64,000 bases of DNA from KACC-23026 sp963829575 (lineage in GTDB: Bacteria > Bacillota > Bacilli > Bacillales > Sporolactobacillaceae), in the NCBI GenBank assembly GCA_963829575.1, contig CAWHJF010000019.1:1-64000 (forward strand), written 5' to 3'. Under the pieces are notes generated by a model. That model saw only the letters and a list, made by a program, of their open reading frames with translations, was not told the origin of the DNA and made no database searches. Shown here piece by piece: positions 47,891-56,586 of the stretch. Position 1 is the stretch's first letter. The number at the start of each line of letters is the position of its first letter. The translations under genes and the position numbers were made by a program.

Positions 47891-49392
47891 GAATGAACAC
47901 CTCCCGTCTCAAAAAATTCAAAGGTCGCATCCGGCATTTTTAATAAACCATCCACTGACTCAAGTAAAATGGTTGACTTTGTGTCTAGAGTTACTTTAAC
48001 CACTAGTCCATAGTCCGTCTTAACTAATCGGTCCTTATTAGACATGGATTTCGCAATCCAACTCAGCATCACTTTCCTCACGTATGGCTCAACAGACTCT
48101 AGTTGAGAAAGTTGAATGACCCCATCTGTCATATAATGGGCGATGAGGTTTTTCTCCCTTTCACGTTCCACGAGATAGCGCGCACGTTGTTGCTTTTTCT
48201 TTTCTGAGTTCATCGTCATCGCACCTGGTTTTGTCTTCTCGCGATACCGATTGGTCCTTGGTTTAAGCGTTATTAGAATCGGAGCTTCCTCCCAAGTATC
48301 AGAATGTAAATTATCTGTTGTTTCTTCTGAAGTTTGGAGGTGTTGAACCCCCATCGAACCAAATGCAACCGATGAAAGTTGATGGGCCTCGCCCAAGGAT
48401 TCAACGTTCTCAAACCACTCAGCTAATTTCAAGTAGTCATTTTTTCTACTACGGAAATTTTGTTGGCGTTCACTAATTCGTTGAACGTAACGCGTCATAC
48501 GGCGAATCATTTCGTTCGTTTGCCATTGGAGCCTGTCCAATTCACTTTGTTGACGAATCGATCCTAAAAACCAACTTTTCAAGGACTCCCAGTATTCCTC
48601 ATACTCAGTTCGCCACTCGAATTCGGTGGAAGTGAGGTCTTCTAACCTCGGAATCGACCGTCGATAGTCTATTAATTTATTGAAGAACGGTGCCAACCTC
48701 GGAAGCTCAAGTTCATATAGATGTTCTCGGATTTGCAGGGATGTTTTTTGCAGAGACACGATAAAGTCTCTTAGATAAGTTGTAAATTGATTTTTATAAA
48801 CTAGGAACGCCTCGGTTTGCATGCGTTGTTCCGTTTGTTCGCTGTTAATATAAGCGATGTAATCCGCCGTGCTCGTTCGAATGGTTTGAAAATAGCGGAA
48901 CACGTCTTCCCATATTTGCATGTAATGTTCTGAAGCGTGCTCTAGCCTTTCCGAAGACGCTTCTTTTTTTAGCGTCATGATGGCTTGCATGAGCCGTTCA
49001 AATTGGGAACGTTCCAGAGAGCCTTGAAACGTATCGCCTACTTTCTTTTCGAGGACAACTAGCATCCGTTCAATTTCAATGGTGTAAGGGGTTGGTTGAT
49101 AGCGAAAGCGTTTTTTCTTATATTCTTCAATGGTTTTGGCGTTCGTCATATCTTGTCGTGCAATCAAATTATTCCATTTTACAAGTTGCGCCAATTGTTG
49201 ATGGAGCATGTCCTCTTGGTAATCCGAAAACTCTGGGATGGCTCTCATATAGTCAAGAAGTTCTTCCGGTGCAATATAATCTCGCATTCTTTCATGCTGA
49301 TGATAAAAATAACGCAAAATGGTTCGGTAATGAGCTGCGGAATCGGCGGTTAAGTAACTCGCTTCTACTACTTTTTTCATGGTTATGTCCAC
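47887..49392 (-). CDS. jetA: Wadjet type I JetA (kleisin subunit)
   Basis: A 501-aa TIGR02677 protein, first gene of the jet operon. The N-terminal winged helix (TADSAAHYRTILRYFYHQH) and central helices (AFLVYKNQFTTYLRDFIVSL) end in a C-terminal winged-helix region that contacts JetC. GTG at 49392 follows AGGATGATG; an ATG four codons later is possible. It is the MukF-like kleisin that holds the SMC dimer together. The jet promoter should lie within ~100 bp upstream, in a very A+T-rich stretch. Confidence 0.92.
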   Translation of the reverse strand: MDITMKKVVEASYLTADSAAHYRTILRYFYHQHERMRDYIAPEELLDYMRAIPEFSDYQEDMLHQQLAQLVKWNNLIARQDMTNAKTIEEYKKKRFRYQPTPYTIEIERMLVVLEKKVGDTFQGSLERSQFERLMQAIMTLKKEASSERLEHASEHYMQIWEDVFRYFQTIRTSTADYIAYINSEQTEQRMQTEAFLVYKNQFTTYLRDFIVSLQKTSLQIREHLYELELPRLAPFFNKLIDYRRSIPRLEDLTSTEFEWRTEYEEYWESLKSWFLGSIRQQSELDRLQWQTNEMIRRMTRYVQRISERQQNFRSRKNDYLKLAEWFENVESLGEAHQLSSVAFGSMGVQHLQTSEETTDNLHSDTWEEAPILITLKPRTNRYREKTKPGAMTMNSEKKKQQRARYLVEREREKNLIAHYMTDGVIQLSQLESVEPYVRKVMLSWIAKSMSNKDRLVKTDYGLVVKVTLDTKSTILLESVDGLLKMPDATFEFFETGGVHS

Positions 49393-49989
49393 ATAACATC
49401 ATCCTAATAGAATAGTCTTGATTTCATTTTAAAAGAAAAAATAGTATAGGAAAAGAAAAATGTAAATTGTTGTAGAGAAATAGCGGATTTTTGTAGGGAA
49501 GCATGGAGTATTTTGAGGTTGAAACGAAAATTTCATTTCAATTGGAGTTTTTTTATTATTATAGCATTGCACGGCGAGTAGAGCGAGTTCGGAGGGCTCA
49601 TTCCGATCTTTCATTCTTTATTTTATTTCAGACCCTATCTTGCAATTCTAAAATTAATAGTTTAACATGTGAACCACAGAAAAAACCACAAGATATATTA
49701 GTTTACTTCGCACCATTTACCCAGAAATTGCACAGAACCCTATGCGCTGGATCACAGCCTATGCTTAAGTGGATCTTGGAAAAAGTGACTTCTTTGAACA
49801 AAATCAAGACAATACACTAAAGCCAATCAAGTGGATAATGGGTTTGATGAGCTCTAATCTTTGTTCTTTTTTCACGGGTGATTCTTAATTGACGATGATC
49901 CGTTTCAACATGTCCTTAACCTATGTCTTATCTATCTAAAGAATAAGCTAGGATCTCCTCGTGAAATCCTAGCTCAAACTTATCTTTAA
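49393..49989. other. A+T-rich intergenic stretch with possible gene remnant
   Basis: This is upstream of jetA and must hold its promoter. On the plus strand 49711-49790 reads RYISLLRTIYPEIAQNPMRW then ITAYA and a stop, and a protein-like stretch resumes with KSDFFEQNQDNTLKP. This looks like a decayed gene tail that I cannot identify. A terminator hairpin for the gene to the right is at 49946-49974. Confidence 0.35.
49940..49976 (-). terminator. Terminator of the TIM-barrel gene
   Basis: AGCTAGGAT pairs with ATCCTAGCT around an 11-nt loop. On the minus strand it is followed by TATTCTTT. Confidence 0.65.
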
Positions 49990-50823
49990 TTATAGCTCAG
50001 AAAACACCTTATCATAACCCACTTTTGAACGGCGGAATAAATCTTCCGTAGAATCGGTTGGTGGGATTTGGGTCAAGACCTCTTGTGCAACTGGACCTTG
50101 ATACCCGATTTTTTTTAATGCCTTCAAAAAGGCTTTCAGGTCAATAACACCTTCTCCAGTATATAGTCTATTATTATCCAACACCTCTTCAACCGGAACA
50201 TTCGGCACATCGTTAATATGTACATGGACGATTTGCTCAGGAGTAAGACTTTCTAAGTCTTCCACGGATAAACCAGTTGTGTACCAATGAATTGCATCCA
50301 ACGTCAAACCCACATTCGGTCGTTGGATGGCGTTGATCCAATCCAAGGTTTCCTCCATCGTCCAAATAAACGGATAATTCCAAGTAGTGCGTAAATGATA
50401 CGGGCCGACAAATTCTAAACCTAGCGAGATTCCGTAAGTGGCGAGGAGATCCGCCACAACTCGCAGGCGTCGAGTCGCCAAAACCATAAAATGAGCAGGC
50501 TTTAGATCCGTCGAAGGCAAAATGTAGGTCACGCACCTTGTGCAGCCTAAAGCTTGCGCTAAAGAGGCATCTTTAGCCAAGTGAAGAATGCCCTCCTGAA
50601 AATCTGTTTCATTACCTCGCCACTCCACTGTTAAACTCATAGCTCCAATCGTCATCTGATTTTTCAATAAAAGCGCTTTTGCTTCCTCAACTCCACCGAC
50701 TTCCTCTACGAGAGATTTCGGCTCCAAATCAACCGACTCAAATCCATAGTGTGCCGCAAGTTCAATGAATTGAGTTAAACTTGTAAGGTGACCAAGTCCT
50801 GCTTGAGTTAATCCTTTTAACAT
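49990..50823 (-). CDS. Sugar phosphate isomerase/epimerase (TIM barrel)
   Basis: A 277-aa AP-endonuclease-2/xylose-isomerase-like TIM barrel (IolE/IolI, hydroxypyruvate isomerase group). LGLEFVGPYHLRTTW carries a metal-ligand Glu, LTLDAIHWYTTG the Asp/His pair, HVHINDVPN and GEGVIDLKAFLKAL the later ligands. Sugar or inositol-derivative isomerisation is likely, substrate unknown. It lies 430 bp from and divergent to a sugar porter, which supports a carbohydrate role. Confidence 0.85.
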   Translation of the reverse strand: MLKGLTQAGLGHLTSLTQFIELAAHYGFESVDLEPKSLVEEVGGVEEAKALLLKNQMTIGAMSLTVEWRGNETDFQEGILHLAKDASLAQALGCTRCVTYILPSTDLKPAHFMVLATRRLRVVADLLATYGISLGLEFVGPYHLRTTWNYPFIWTMEETLDWINAIQRPNVGLTLDAIHWYTTGLSVEDLESLTPEQIVHVHINDVPNVPVEEVLDNNRLYTGEGVIDLKAFLKALKKIGYQGPVAQEVLTQIPPTDSTEDLFRRSKVGYDKVFSEL

Positions 50824-51249
50824 GAAAAAGCCTCCATTTAGAATTCCGTATTATTAACTTATCGATTAACTTAATCAATCGCTTTCTTTTAGTTTACCAA
50901 TAAAACGTATCCTCACCAATCCTTTTTAGTAAAATCAATAAAAAAGGATTATTTTGACTAAATAATAAAAGCATTAGGAAGAGACTACATGATTAATTGA
51001 TCCAAAATCGAACATCCTAAAAGAGGCTGTTCCATCTAAAAGACGAATTTTTCCTTCTAGAGCCTTTCACATCACAAATTAAATCACAATTTCTGATCGT
51101 TCACGACCGATTATGACGTTATTCGAGTTTTTTTGATTGTTAATTGAGTGATTCTACGTTAAACTCTATAAATGTATTTAATTAGGTGATCGTTTATTTC
51201 TGGCCTTCTACCTTACTAACTAGACGAACAGACGAAAGGAAAGAGTTCT
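50824..51249. other. Intergenic region between the divergent TIM-barrel and sugar porter genes
   Basis: It is A+T-rich and contains a good promoter for the porter (51144-51172). No operator palindrome is conspicuous and no open frame was found. Confidence 0.5.
51144..51172 (+). promoter_or_regulatory. Sigma-A promoter of the sugar porter
   Basis: TTGAGT and TATAAA are separated by exactly 17 bp. Transcription would begin about 70 nt before the ATG at 51250. Confidence 0.65.
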
Positions 51250-52614
51250 ATGAATCAAGGAGTTAAAACGAACTATGGTTTCGTAACGCTCGTATCAATT
51301 GTCGCAGCAGTCGGGGGACTGTTGTTCGGTTACGATACATCCGTCATCTCTGGTGCGATTGGATTTATGCAAACCAAGTTTCACTTAAACAATGCCATGC
51401 AAGGTTGGGTCGTTTCATGTCTTTTAATCGGAGCAATCGTTGGTGCAGGATTTGCTGGTGTACTAAGCGACCGATTAGGACGAAAAAAAATGCTCGTTGT
51501 GGCCGGTCTTTTATTTACGCTTGGATCGATCATTTCAGCCATTGCACCGACTATTCATTTATTTGTCATGGCCCGAATTGTCGGTGGGCTCGGAATTGGT
51601 GTGTCTTCTACACTTGTCCCATTGTATATTGCCGAAATATCACCATCTAAACATCGCGGTCGTTTGGTTTCATTGAACCAATTAGCCGTGGTCATTGGGA
51701 TTTCAGCGATTTATTTTGTCAACCGAACGATTGTGAGTATGGGTGACCAGACGTGGGACATCAATTATTCCTGGCGTTGGATGCTCGGATGCGGGGTCAT
51801 CCCAGGGATTCTTTTTGTCCTTCTCCTCTTTATCGTTCCTGAAAGTCCTAGATGGTTGCAGAAACAAGGTGATGAAAGTAAAGCGTTTAAGATTTTAGAA
51901 AAAATTAACGGAACAACGCGCGCAGAGAAAGAATTACAGGATGTCAAAAAATCCATTCAAAAAGAAGAAAAAGGATCCCTAAGTCTTCTTTTCAAACCCG
52001 GTTTCAGAATTGCCCTTCTCATTGGTGTGGTGTTGGCTGTCTTACAACAAGTGACCGGAATTAACGCGATTATGTACTATGCACCCGAAATTTTTAAACA
52101 AGTTGGAGCAGGAACAAACGCTTCGTTTACTGAGACGATTATTGTTGGACTTGTAAACTTTGTTTTTACGATTGTCTCGCTATGGTTAATTGACAAAGTC
52201 GGCCGAAAAACTTTGTTAATTATTGGTTCTGCCGTCATGACCATTAGTTTAGCAAGTGTTGGTTTCCAATTTTCTTCCGCAACACCAAACGGTACGCTCG
52301 TATTAGTTTTCATTTTATTATTCGTAGCTGCTTTTGCTGTATCTTTCGGCCCAATTGTTTGGTTGATCATCGCTGAGATCTTCCCAACCACGATTCGCGG
52401 TCGCGCCACAGCAATTGCTTCAGTTGCTTTATGGTTAGCGGACTTTCTCGTATCACAATTTTTCCCAGTCTTACTTGGAAAAACAGGACCTTCCACTACG
52501 TTTTTCATCTTTGCGATTCTTGGTGTGGTTGCCTTTATCTTCTCTTTAACGGTCGTGAGAGAAACAAAAGGTAAGACTTTGGAAGAAATCGAACTTGACT
52601 GGACAAACTCTTAA
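51250..52614 (+). CDS. Sugar porter family MFS transporter (AraE/XylE/GLUT type)
   Basis: A 454-aa, 12-helix sugar:H+ symporter. Signature motifs GLLFGYDTSVISGAIGF in helix 1, DRLGRKKMLV in loop 2-3, PSKHRGRLVSLNQLAVVIG after helix 4, PESPRWLQ in the central loop, QQVTGINAIMYYAPEIF in helix 7 (sugar-binding QQ and N residues), and RETKGKTLEEIE at the C-terminus. Likely substrates are pentoses, hexoses or inositol. ATG after GAAAGGAAAGAG. It is followed by a hairpin and stands alone. Confidence 0.92.
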   Translation: MNQGVKTNYGFVTLVSIVAAVGGLLFGYDTSVISGAIGFMQTKFHLNNAMQGWVVSCLLIGAIVGAGFAGVLSDRLGRKKMLVVAGLLFTLGSIISAIAPTIHLFVMARIVGGLGIGVSSTLVPLYIAEISPSKHRGRLVSLNQLAVVIGISAIYFVNRTIVSMGDQTWDINYSWRWMLGCGVIPGILFVLLLFIVPESPRWLQKQGDESKAFKILEKINGTTRAEKELQDVKKSIQKEEKGSLSLLFKPGFRIALLIGVVLAVLQQVTGINAIMYYAPEIFKQVGAGTNASFTETIIVGLVNFVFTIVSLWLIDKVGRKTLLIIGSAVMTISLASVGFQFSSATPNGTLVLVFILLFVAAFAVSFGPIVWLIIAEIFPTTIRGRATAIASVALWLADFLVSQFFPVLLGKTGPSTTFFIFAILGVVAFIFSLTVVRETKGKTLEEIELDWTNS

Positions 52615-52627
52615 TTCTTTATTTTCG

Positions 52628-52682
52628 TAAGGCGGTTCTGTCGCGATCCAAATCGTTTACAGAATCGTCTCTTCTTTTTTCT
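52628..52682 (+). terminator. Terminator of the sugar porter gene
   Basis: GGCGGTTCTGT pairs with ACAGAATCGTC (one mismatch and G-U pairs) and is followed by TCTTCTTTTTTC. Confidence 0.6.
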
Positions 52683-52816
52683 ATTTTTAAATCCCTCACA
52701 TCTTACAAGTATTTCTCTAAAAAAATCTTTGAAAGTCTATTTCCACAATTTACATGAAACCTTGTTACATCTTCGCTCGTCTAATTTGTAAAATTAACGT
52801 TATTTAAGTTAAGAGC

Positions 52817-52845
52817 TTGTCGAGTTTTGTCTTTCTGTGTAAAAT
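52817..52845 (+). promoter_or_regulatory. Sigma-A promoter of the phosphodiester glycosidase gene
   Basis: TTGTCG and TAAAAT are separated by 17 bp, about 110 bp before the ATG. Confidence 0.5.
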
Positions 52846-52954
52846 GAATTAAGACTTTGTAAATTTAGTAAGGTTAATTCTACTAAACTCTTAATCTAGG
52901 CTCTTATTTTAAACTTTAATAGATTTCATTTGATCCCAAAAGGAGTCGTCTCTA

Positions 52955-54016
52955 ATGAATATTCCTGATACACGCAACGCCTACACAAATCGCTCCGAGC
53001 GGCATCAAAGAAACCCTAAGCGACGTCGGTTCTTAAAATTTGTGATTATTCCTATATTAATTGTTCTTCTAGCGGGTGTTGGGTATCTCTATGGAACGAA
53101 GTCCGGGTACGAAATGCGGAAGATGATGGTGGGGTCTGTGCTTTCAACACAGCATGCGCGTTACGTTAAATATATGACCTTTTTGTTGCCAAAATCTCAG
53201 ATAGTAGCCCTACAGAACGCATTTAAACATCCGCCGTCTATTCAGACGACTGTGCCACCGTCTTCCACTAAAGGGACAGCGCTTGCTTCTACCAAACAGA
53301 AAAATGTCATTAAAGTCGATACGGTTGAAACGGCTAACTACACTGCAAAAATTATGACTGTAACTGATCCGACTACCCTTCATCTCGTCACCTCACGCTA
53401 CACGTCAAAAGGCCAAGGGCTTTCAGATTTAATTAGTGAATACAATGGTGTGGCTGGAATTAATGCGGGAGGATTTGTTGATAAAGGAGGTACAGGTTCT
53501 GGAGGCCAAGTCATTGGGATTGAGATCAGTGATGGAAAAGTGCTCGCAACCCCAAGTGCAGGCCGGGACTCAAAAGAACTCGTAGGCGCCTTTCTTGCAA
53601 ATGGCCAATTCATAACCGGGCGCTATTCGATTAATGACCTCATCAAACAGGGCGTAACTCAAGCCGTTAGTTTCGGCCCTCAACTCATTGTAAACGGAAA
53701 AAATGTGGTAACTGACGCCCTTACCAATGCTTGGGGTTGGGCTCCTCGAACCGCAATTGGCCAAGAAGCTAATGGTACGGTTGTCATGATCATCACGGAC
53801 GGTCGCTTTTATTGGAATAAAACACATCGTGGCGCTTCCATGACAGATATCGAACAACTCTTTGAGAATTATCATGTTACGAATGCGATTGCAATGGACG
53901 GTGGCGGATCTACTACTATGATTAAAGATGGTCAACTCGAACTCAAACCGGCTACTAGTACTCGAATCGGCATGCGTTATTTACCGAATGCCTGGGTTGT
54001 GATTCCAAATTCTTGA
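52955..54016 (+). CDS. Phosphodiester glycosidase family protein (NAGPA domain), membrane anchored
   Basis: A 353-aa protein with a cytoplasmic positively charged N-terminus (~25 residues) and one signal-anchor helix (FVIIPILIVLLAGVGYLYG). The C-terminal NAGPA/DUF2233 domain has GVAGINAGGFVDKGG, PRTAIGQEANGTVVMIITDG and IAMDGGGSTTMI. Family members cleave sugar-1-phosphate phosphodiesters such as GlcNAc-1-P bonds in wall or exopolysaccharides, acting outside the membrane. ATG after AAAGGAG. It is monocistronic with promoter and strong terminator. Confidence 0.88.
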   Translation: MNIPDTRNAYTNRSERHQRNPKRRRFLKFVIIPILIVLLAGVGYLYGTKSGYEMRKMMVGSVLSTQHARYVKYMTFLLPKSQIVALQNAFKHPPSIQTTVPPSSTKGTALASTKQKNVIKVDTVETANYTAKIMTVTDPTTLHLVTSRYTSKGQGLSDLISEYNGVAGINAGGFVDKGGTGSGGQVIGIEISDGKVLATPSAGRDSKELVGAFLANGQFITGRYSINDLIKQGVTQAVSFGPQLIVNGKNVVTDALTNAWGWAPRTAIGQEANGTVVMIITDGRFYWNKTHRGASMTDIEQLFENYHVTNAIAMDGGGSTTMIKDGQLELKPATSTRIGMRYLPNAWVVIPNS

Positions 54017-54025
54017 AAAGCATCC

Positions 54026-54068
54026 AAACGATCCCCCGAATCGTTTTTGATTTGGGGGATCGTTTTCT
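54026..54068 (+). terminator. Terminator of the phosphodiester glycosidase gene
   Basis: AAACGATCCCCC pairs perfectly with GGGGGATCGTTT around a 16-nt loop and ends in TTCTCT; it also faces the sspH end. Confidence 0.85.
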
Positions 54069-54084
54069 CTATTCCTATAGTTTT

Positions 54085-54270
54085 TTAATGATGAATTTCG
54101 TTTAATTCGCTTACTGGGACATCTTGAATATACTCAGGTTGATCGAGCGGATAAATTCTTGCCATATCCATTTCTTCGTTAATATTTTGAATATAAATTT
54201 TGACACCATCATGTAACACGTGAATTGTTTTCGGTGATTCAATAATCTCTTTAGCCCGTTGTGAATCCAT
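54085..54270 (-). CDS. sspH: H-type small acid-soluble spore protein
   Basis: ATG at 54270 after AGGAGG gives a 61-aa protein beginning MDSQRAKEIIESP. The family pattern (QRAKEI..SP, V.H.G..IYIQ.I.E, ARIYPLD.P....VPV..L) is complete, which identifies an SspH-type SASP; longer readings to 54363 have no binding site. SspH proteins are spore-core components made in the forespore and degraded at germination. A sigma-G-like promoter (54304-54335) precedes it. Confidence 0.92.
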   Translation of the reverse strand: MDSQRAKEIIESPKTIHVLHDGVKIYIQNINEEMDMARIYPLDQPEYIQDVPVSELNEIHH

Positions 54271-54303
54271 AATCGACTTCCCTCCTAGTTTCGACGCAAT
54301 ACT

Positions 54304-54335
54304 GATAATGTCACCTAAAAGTTGGGTTCTATTCG
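54304..54335 (-). promoter_or_regulatory. Candidate forespore (sigma F/G) promoter of sspH
   Basis: On the minus strand CGAATA and CATTATC are 19 bp apart, close to the TGAATA-18-CATACTA pattern of sigma-G promoters, and lie 35-65 bp before the sspH start. Confidence 0.35.
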
Positions 54336-54419
54336 TTTTCTTAGTCCTGAGCATTTTATGCATCGGTTCATTTTGAATCTGTTAAAATAGAGTCATCTTA
54401 ATGTTAGAGGGGTTTTACA

Positions 54420-55148
54420 ATGAAAATTGAGGTCTGGTCGGATTTTGTTTGTCCGTTTTGTTATATTGGGAAACGAAGACTCGAAATGGCATTAGATCAA
54501 TTTGGACACAAAAATGAGGTGGATGTGGACTATAAAGCCTTCCAACTTGATCCCACGGCGCCTGCTCATACAGATCAAAGCATTTACCAAGCACTGGCAC
54601 AGAAATTTGGGACGACTGAAGATCAAGTCAAGCAAATGAATCAAGGTTTAATCGAACAAGCTTCTGAAATCGGATTGACTTATAATTATGACACGATGAA
54701 ACCAACCAATACGTTTGATGCGCACCGTTTGGCTAAATACGCCAAAACGCTTGGAAAAGAAAAAGAACTGACAGAAGTTTTGATGAAGGCCTATTTCACG
54801 GATTCTTTAAACGTAGGAGACCACGAAACGCTTGCCCATTTAGCTGAGCAGGTGGGAATTGAACGAACCGACGCTTTAGACGTGTTAGTTGATGAGTCTG
54901 CTTATGCCGATGCCGTTCGTTCAGAACAAGGAACCGCTCATGAAATTGGCGTAACCGGTGTTCCATTCTTTTTAATTAATCAAAAATACGCAATTTCTGG
55001 TGCACAACCGCTCGAAACCTTTATCGGGGCTCTTGAAAAAATATGGGAAGAAGACCACCCCAAACCACAATTTATTAATCTCTCCCAAAATGCAGACGCC
55101 ATGTGCACGGACGACAGTTGTGTAATTCCAGATAAAAACGAAGAATAA
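54420..55148 (+). CDS. DsbA-family oxidoreductase, FrnE-like
   Basis: A 242-aa cytoplasmic thioredoxin-fold protein with the active-site CPFC in VWSDFVCPFCYIGKRRLE and the cis-Pro loop GVTGVPFFLIN. An inserted helical domain lies at about 60-160. The C-terminal MCTDDSCVIP adds a C-x4-C motif like that described in FrnE, which is reported to support disulfide chemistry and redox tolerance. No signal peptide. ATG after GAGGGG. It is monocistronic with a strong terminator. Confidence 0.88.
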   Translation: MKIEVWSDFVCPFCYIGKRRLEMALDQFGHKNEVDVDYKAFQLDPTAPAHTDQSIYQALAQKFGTTEDQVKQMNQGLIEQASEIGLTYNYDTMKPTNTFDAHRLAKYAKTLGKEKELTEVLMKAYFTDSLNVGDHETLAHLAEQVGIERTDALDVLVDESAYADAVRSEQGTAHEIGVTGVPFFLINQKYAISGAQPLETFIGALEKIWEEDHPKPQFINLSQNADAMCTDDSCVIPDKNEE

Positions 55149-55152
55149 AATA

Positions 55153-55200
55153 AGACAAGCAGGTTCTCTAAAAACTCATGAGTAACCTGCTTGTCTTTCA
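55153..55200 (+). terminator. Terminator of the FrnE-like gene
   Basis: AAGACAAGCAGGTT pairs perfectly with AACCTGCTTGTCTT around an 18-nt loop, followed by TCATTTC. Confidence 0.85.
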
Positions 55201-55586
55201 TTTCGTCATGATTTTTTCGTTCTGAATGAGTCTGGTCTTCCTATAAAATTGAGTGCGTGATTCATCTTCAGATCTAACCTTCGATCCGTTTGATACCTCT
55301 TTCAATACGATTAAACGTGACCTCGACTGATGCTCACTTATTTTCTAATAGCCTCAACGGATGGGATCGCATCAAATGTGAGATACGACCTCTGTATAAC
55401 TCCTTTTAAACGAATCTAATATTATTGTCGATAATGCAAAGCCTTATAGATTAGCCCTATGCTAAAACATGCCCTGATGAGGTCAAATCCCTGTAAATCT
55501 TATGATGACTCCATATTCATAAAACGTTTTTAAATCTTTAGAATCTCAAAAAGTAAAATTCTCAAACTTTTGTTAAAGCAGAAAAA
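55201..55586. other. Intergenic stretch with no recognised feature
   Basis: The 386-bp stretch lies between two terminators of convergent genes. No frame with a binding site, no repeat and no clear hairpin were seen. Confidence 0.6.
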
Positions 55587-55630
55587 GAGGTTTTCATAAC
55601 CAAAACTATTTGTGATCATAAAACCTCTAC
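55587..55630 (-). terminator. Terminator of the DUF2231 gene
   Basis: AGAGGTTTT pairs with AAAACCTCT. On the minus strand it is followed by TTTTTCTG, just beyond the stop codon. Confidence 0.7.
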
Positions 55631-55649
55631 TTACACATATTCTATTTGA

Positions 55650-56108
55650 TCATTTCACACCAACTCCAAAGTGGTAAACCGCCGTCCCGCCTAGATGACC
55701 CGCTAAACTGACAAAAATAACCGCAATGATCATAGCTCCAACAGCAATCCTGGAAGGTTTCATATGTATGCGAGTTCGGTAACAGGTCCAAGATTGAAGA
55801 AGAAGTGCCAATGAAACGAAAACACCCGTTAGAATCCCATCTTGCTTATGGTCATGTAAAATATGTTGAGCGCCACTTGAGGAATGCGTGAGATAGGATT
55901 CACTAATCACACCGGCTGCCCCTGCTGCAATTGTCGCTAGAAAACTGAGCACAATTAAAAACCAAAAAGCTTTTACAAAAAAATCACTTTTACGATAAAG
56001 TAAGCTGACGATTCCCGTTAGACCTGCAAGGTACACGATTGCAATCGTGAAATGGACAACCATTGGATGAATGGTTGAAGGAAAAAGATGTTCCAATTGA
56101 GTTAGCAC
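55650..56108 (-). CDS. DUF2231 family membrane protein
   Basis: A 152-aa protein with four membrane helices: an N-terminal one containing HPMVVHFTIAIVYLAGL, one near 42-65, one near 90-110 and one near 122-140 ending GHLGGTAVYHFGVGV. His-rich conserved positions (HPMVVHF, LHDHKQDG, GHLGG) suit heme or metal binding, as proposed for DUF2231 proteins, but no function is established. It is monocistronic with a terminator. Confidence 0.82.
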   Translation of the reverse strand: MLTQLEHLFPSTIHPMVVHFTIAIVYLAGLTGIVSLLYRKSDFFVKAFWFLIVLSFLATIAAGAAGVISESYLTHSSSGAQHILHDHKQDGILTGVFVSLALLLQSWTCYRTRIHMKPSRIAVGAMIIAVIFVSLAGHLGGTAVYHFGVGVK

Positions 56109-56300
56109 ACCATCACTCTTTCATTTTTAAATATAAGGATCGTAACTAGTTTAACTGATTTTTCTTTGAAAATAATTTGAATTCAAATATACATACAAGT
56201 TTCTATTATTGCTATAGTTTAGAATAGAACCTTACCTCTTATAGAATTCAACTCGCATTTCAAACGATCAAGAACCTCATTTTTTACTGGCACTGCCGCC

Positions 56301-56549
56301 TTAGAGATTGTGCAACAGAAGATTAAAGAAAAACTGCCAGCCCCATCCGCTGGGACTGACAGTTACTTTTTCAGCTTCTCCTCTATTATAGGCATTTGCT
56401 GTATCAAAAAAGTTAATCCCAAGATCATAGGCTTTATGTATAATATCGGTTGCGTTTTCATTACCAACCGTTTCCTCGTAAGTTAACCAACTACCTAAAC
56501 CGATTTCGCTAATTTTCAAACCACTATTCCCTAAACGACGATATTTCAT
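56301..56549 (-). pseudogene. Aldo/keto reductase, N-terminal fragment
   Basis: ATG at 56549 follows AAGGAG and starts MKYRRLGNSGLKISEIGLGS. About 60 residues of a KCNAB/YajO-like aldo/keto reductase follow (NFFDTANAYNRGEAE with the active-site Asp and Tyr), against a normal ~320. The frame then departs from the family into VSPSGWGWQFFFN, which is encoded by a terminator hairpin. A deletion joined the 5' end of the gene to a terminator from another gene or its own end. It cannot form a barrel. Confidence 0.85.
56320..56376 (-). terminator. Terminator fused to the AKR fragment
   Basis: AACTGCCAGCCCCA pairs with TGGGACTGACAGTT with two mismatches. The minus strand ends in TTTTTCTTTAAT. It lies inside the end of the truncated frame. 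Confidence 0.7.
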
Positions 56550-56586
56550 AGTTTTCACTCCTTCGAAATCATTTCATAGTTATATT

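Noticed and set aside
49503..49820. 105-codon plus-strand frame upstream of jetA
   Set aside because: No SD, low-complexity composition at the 5' end, and a different frame looks more protein-like downstream.
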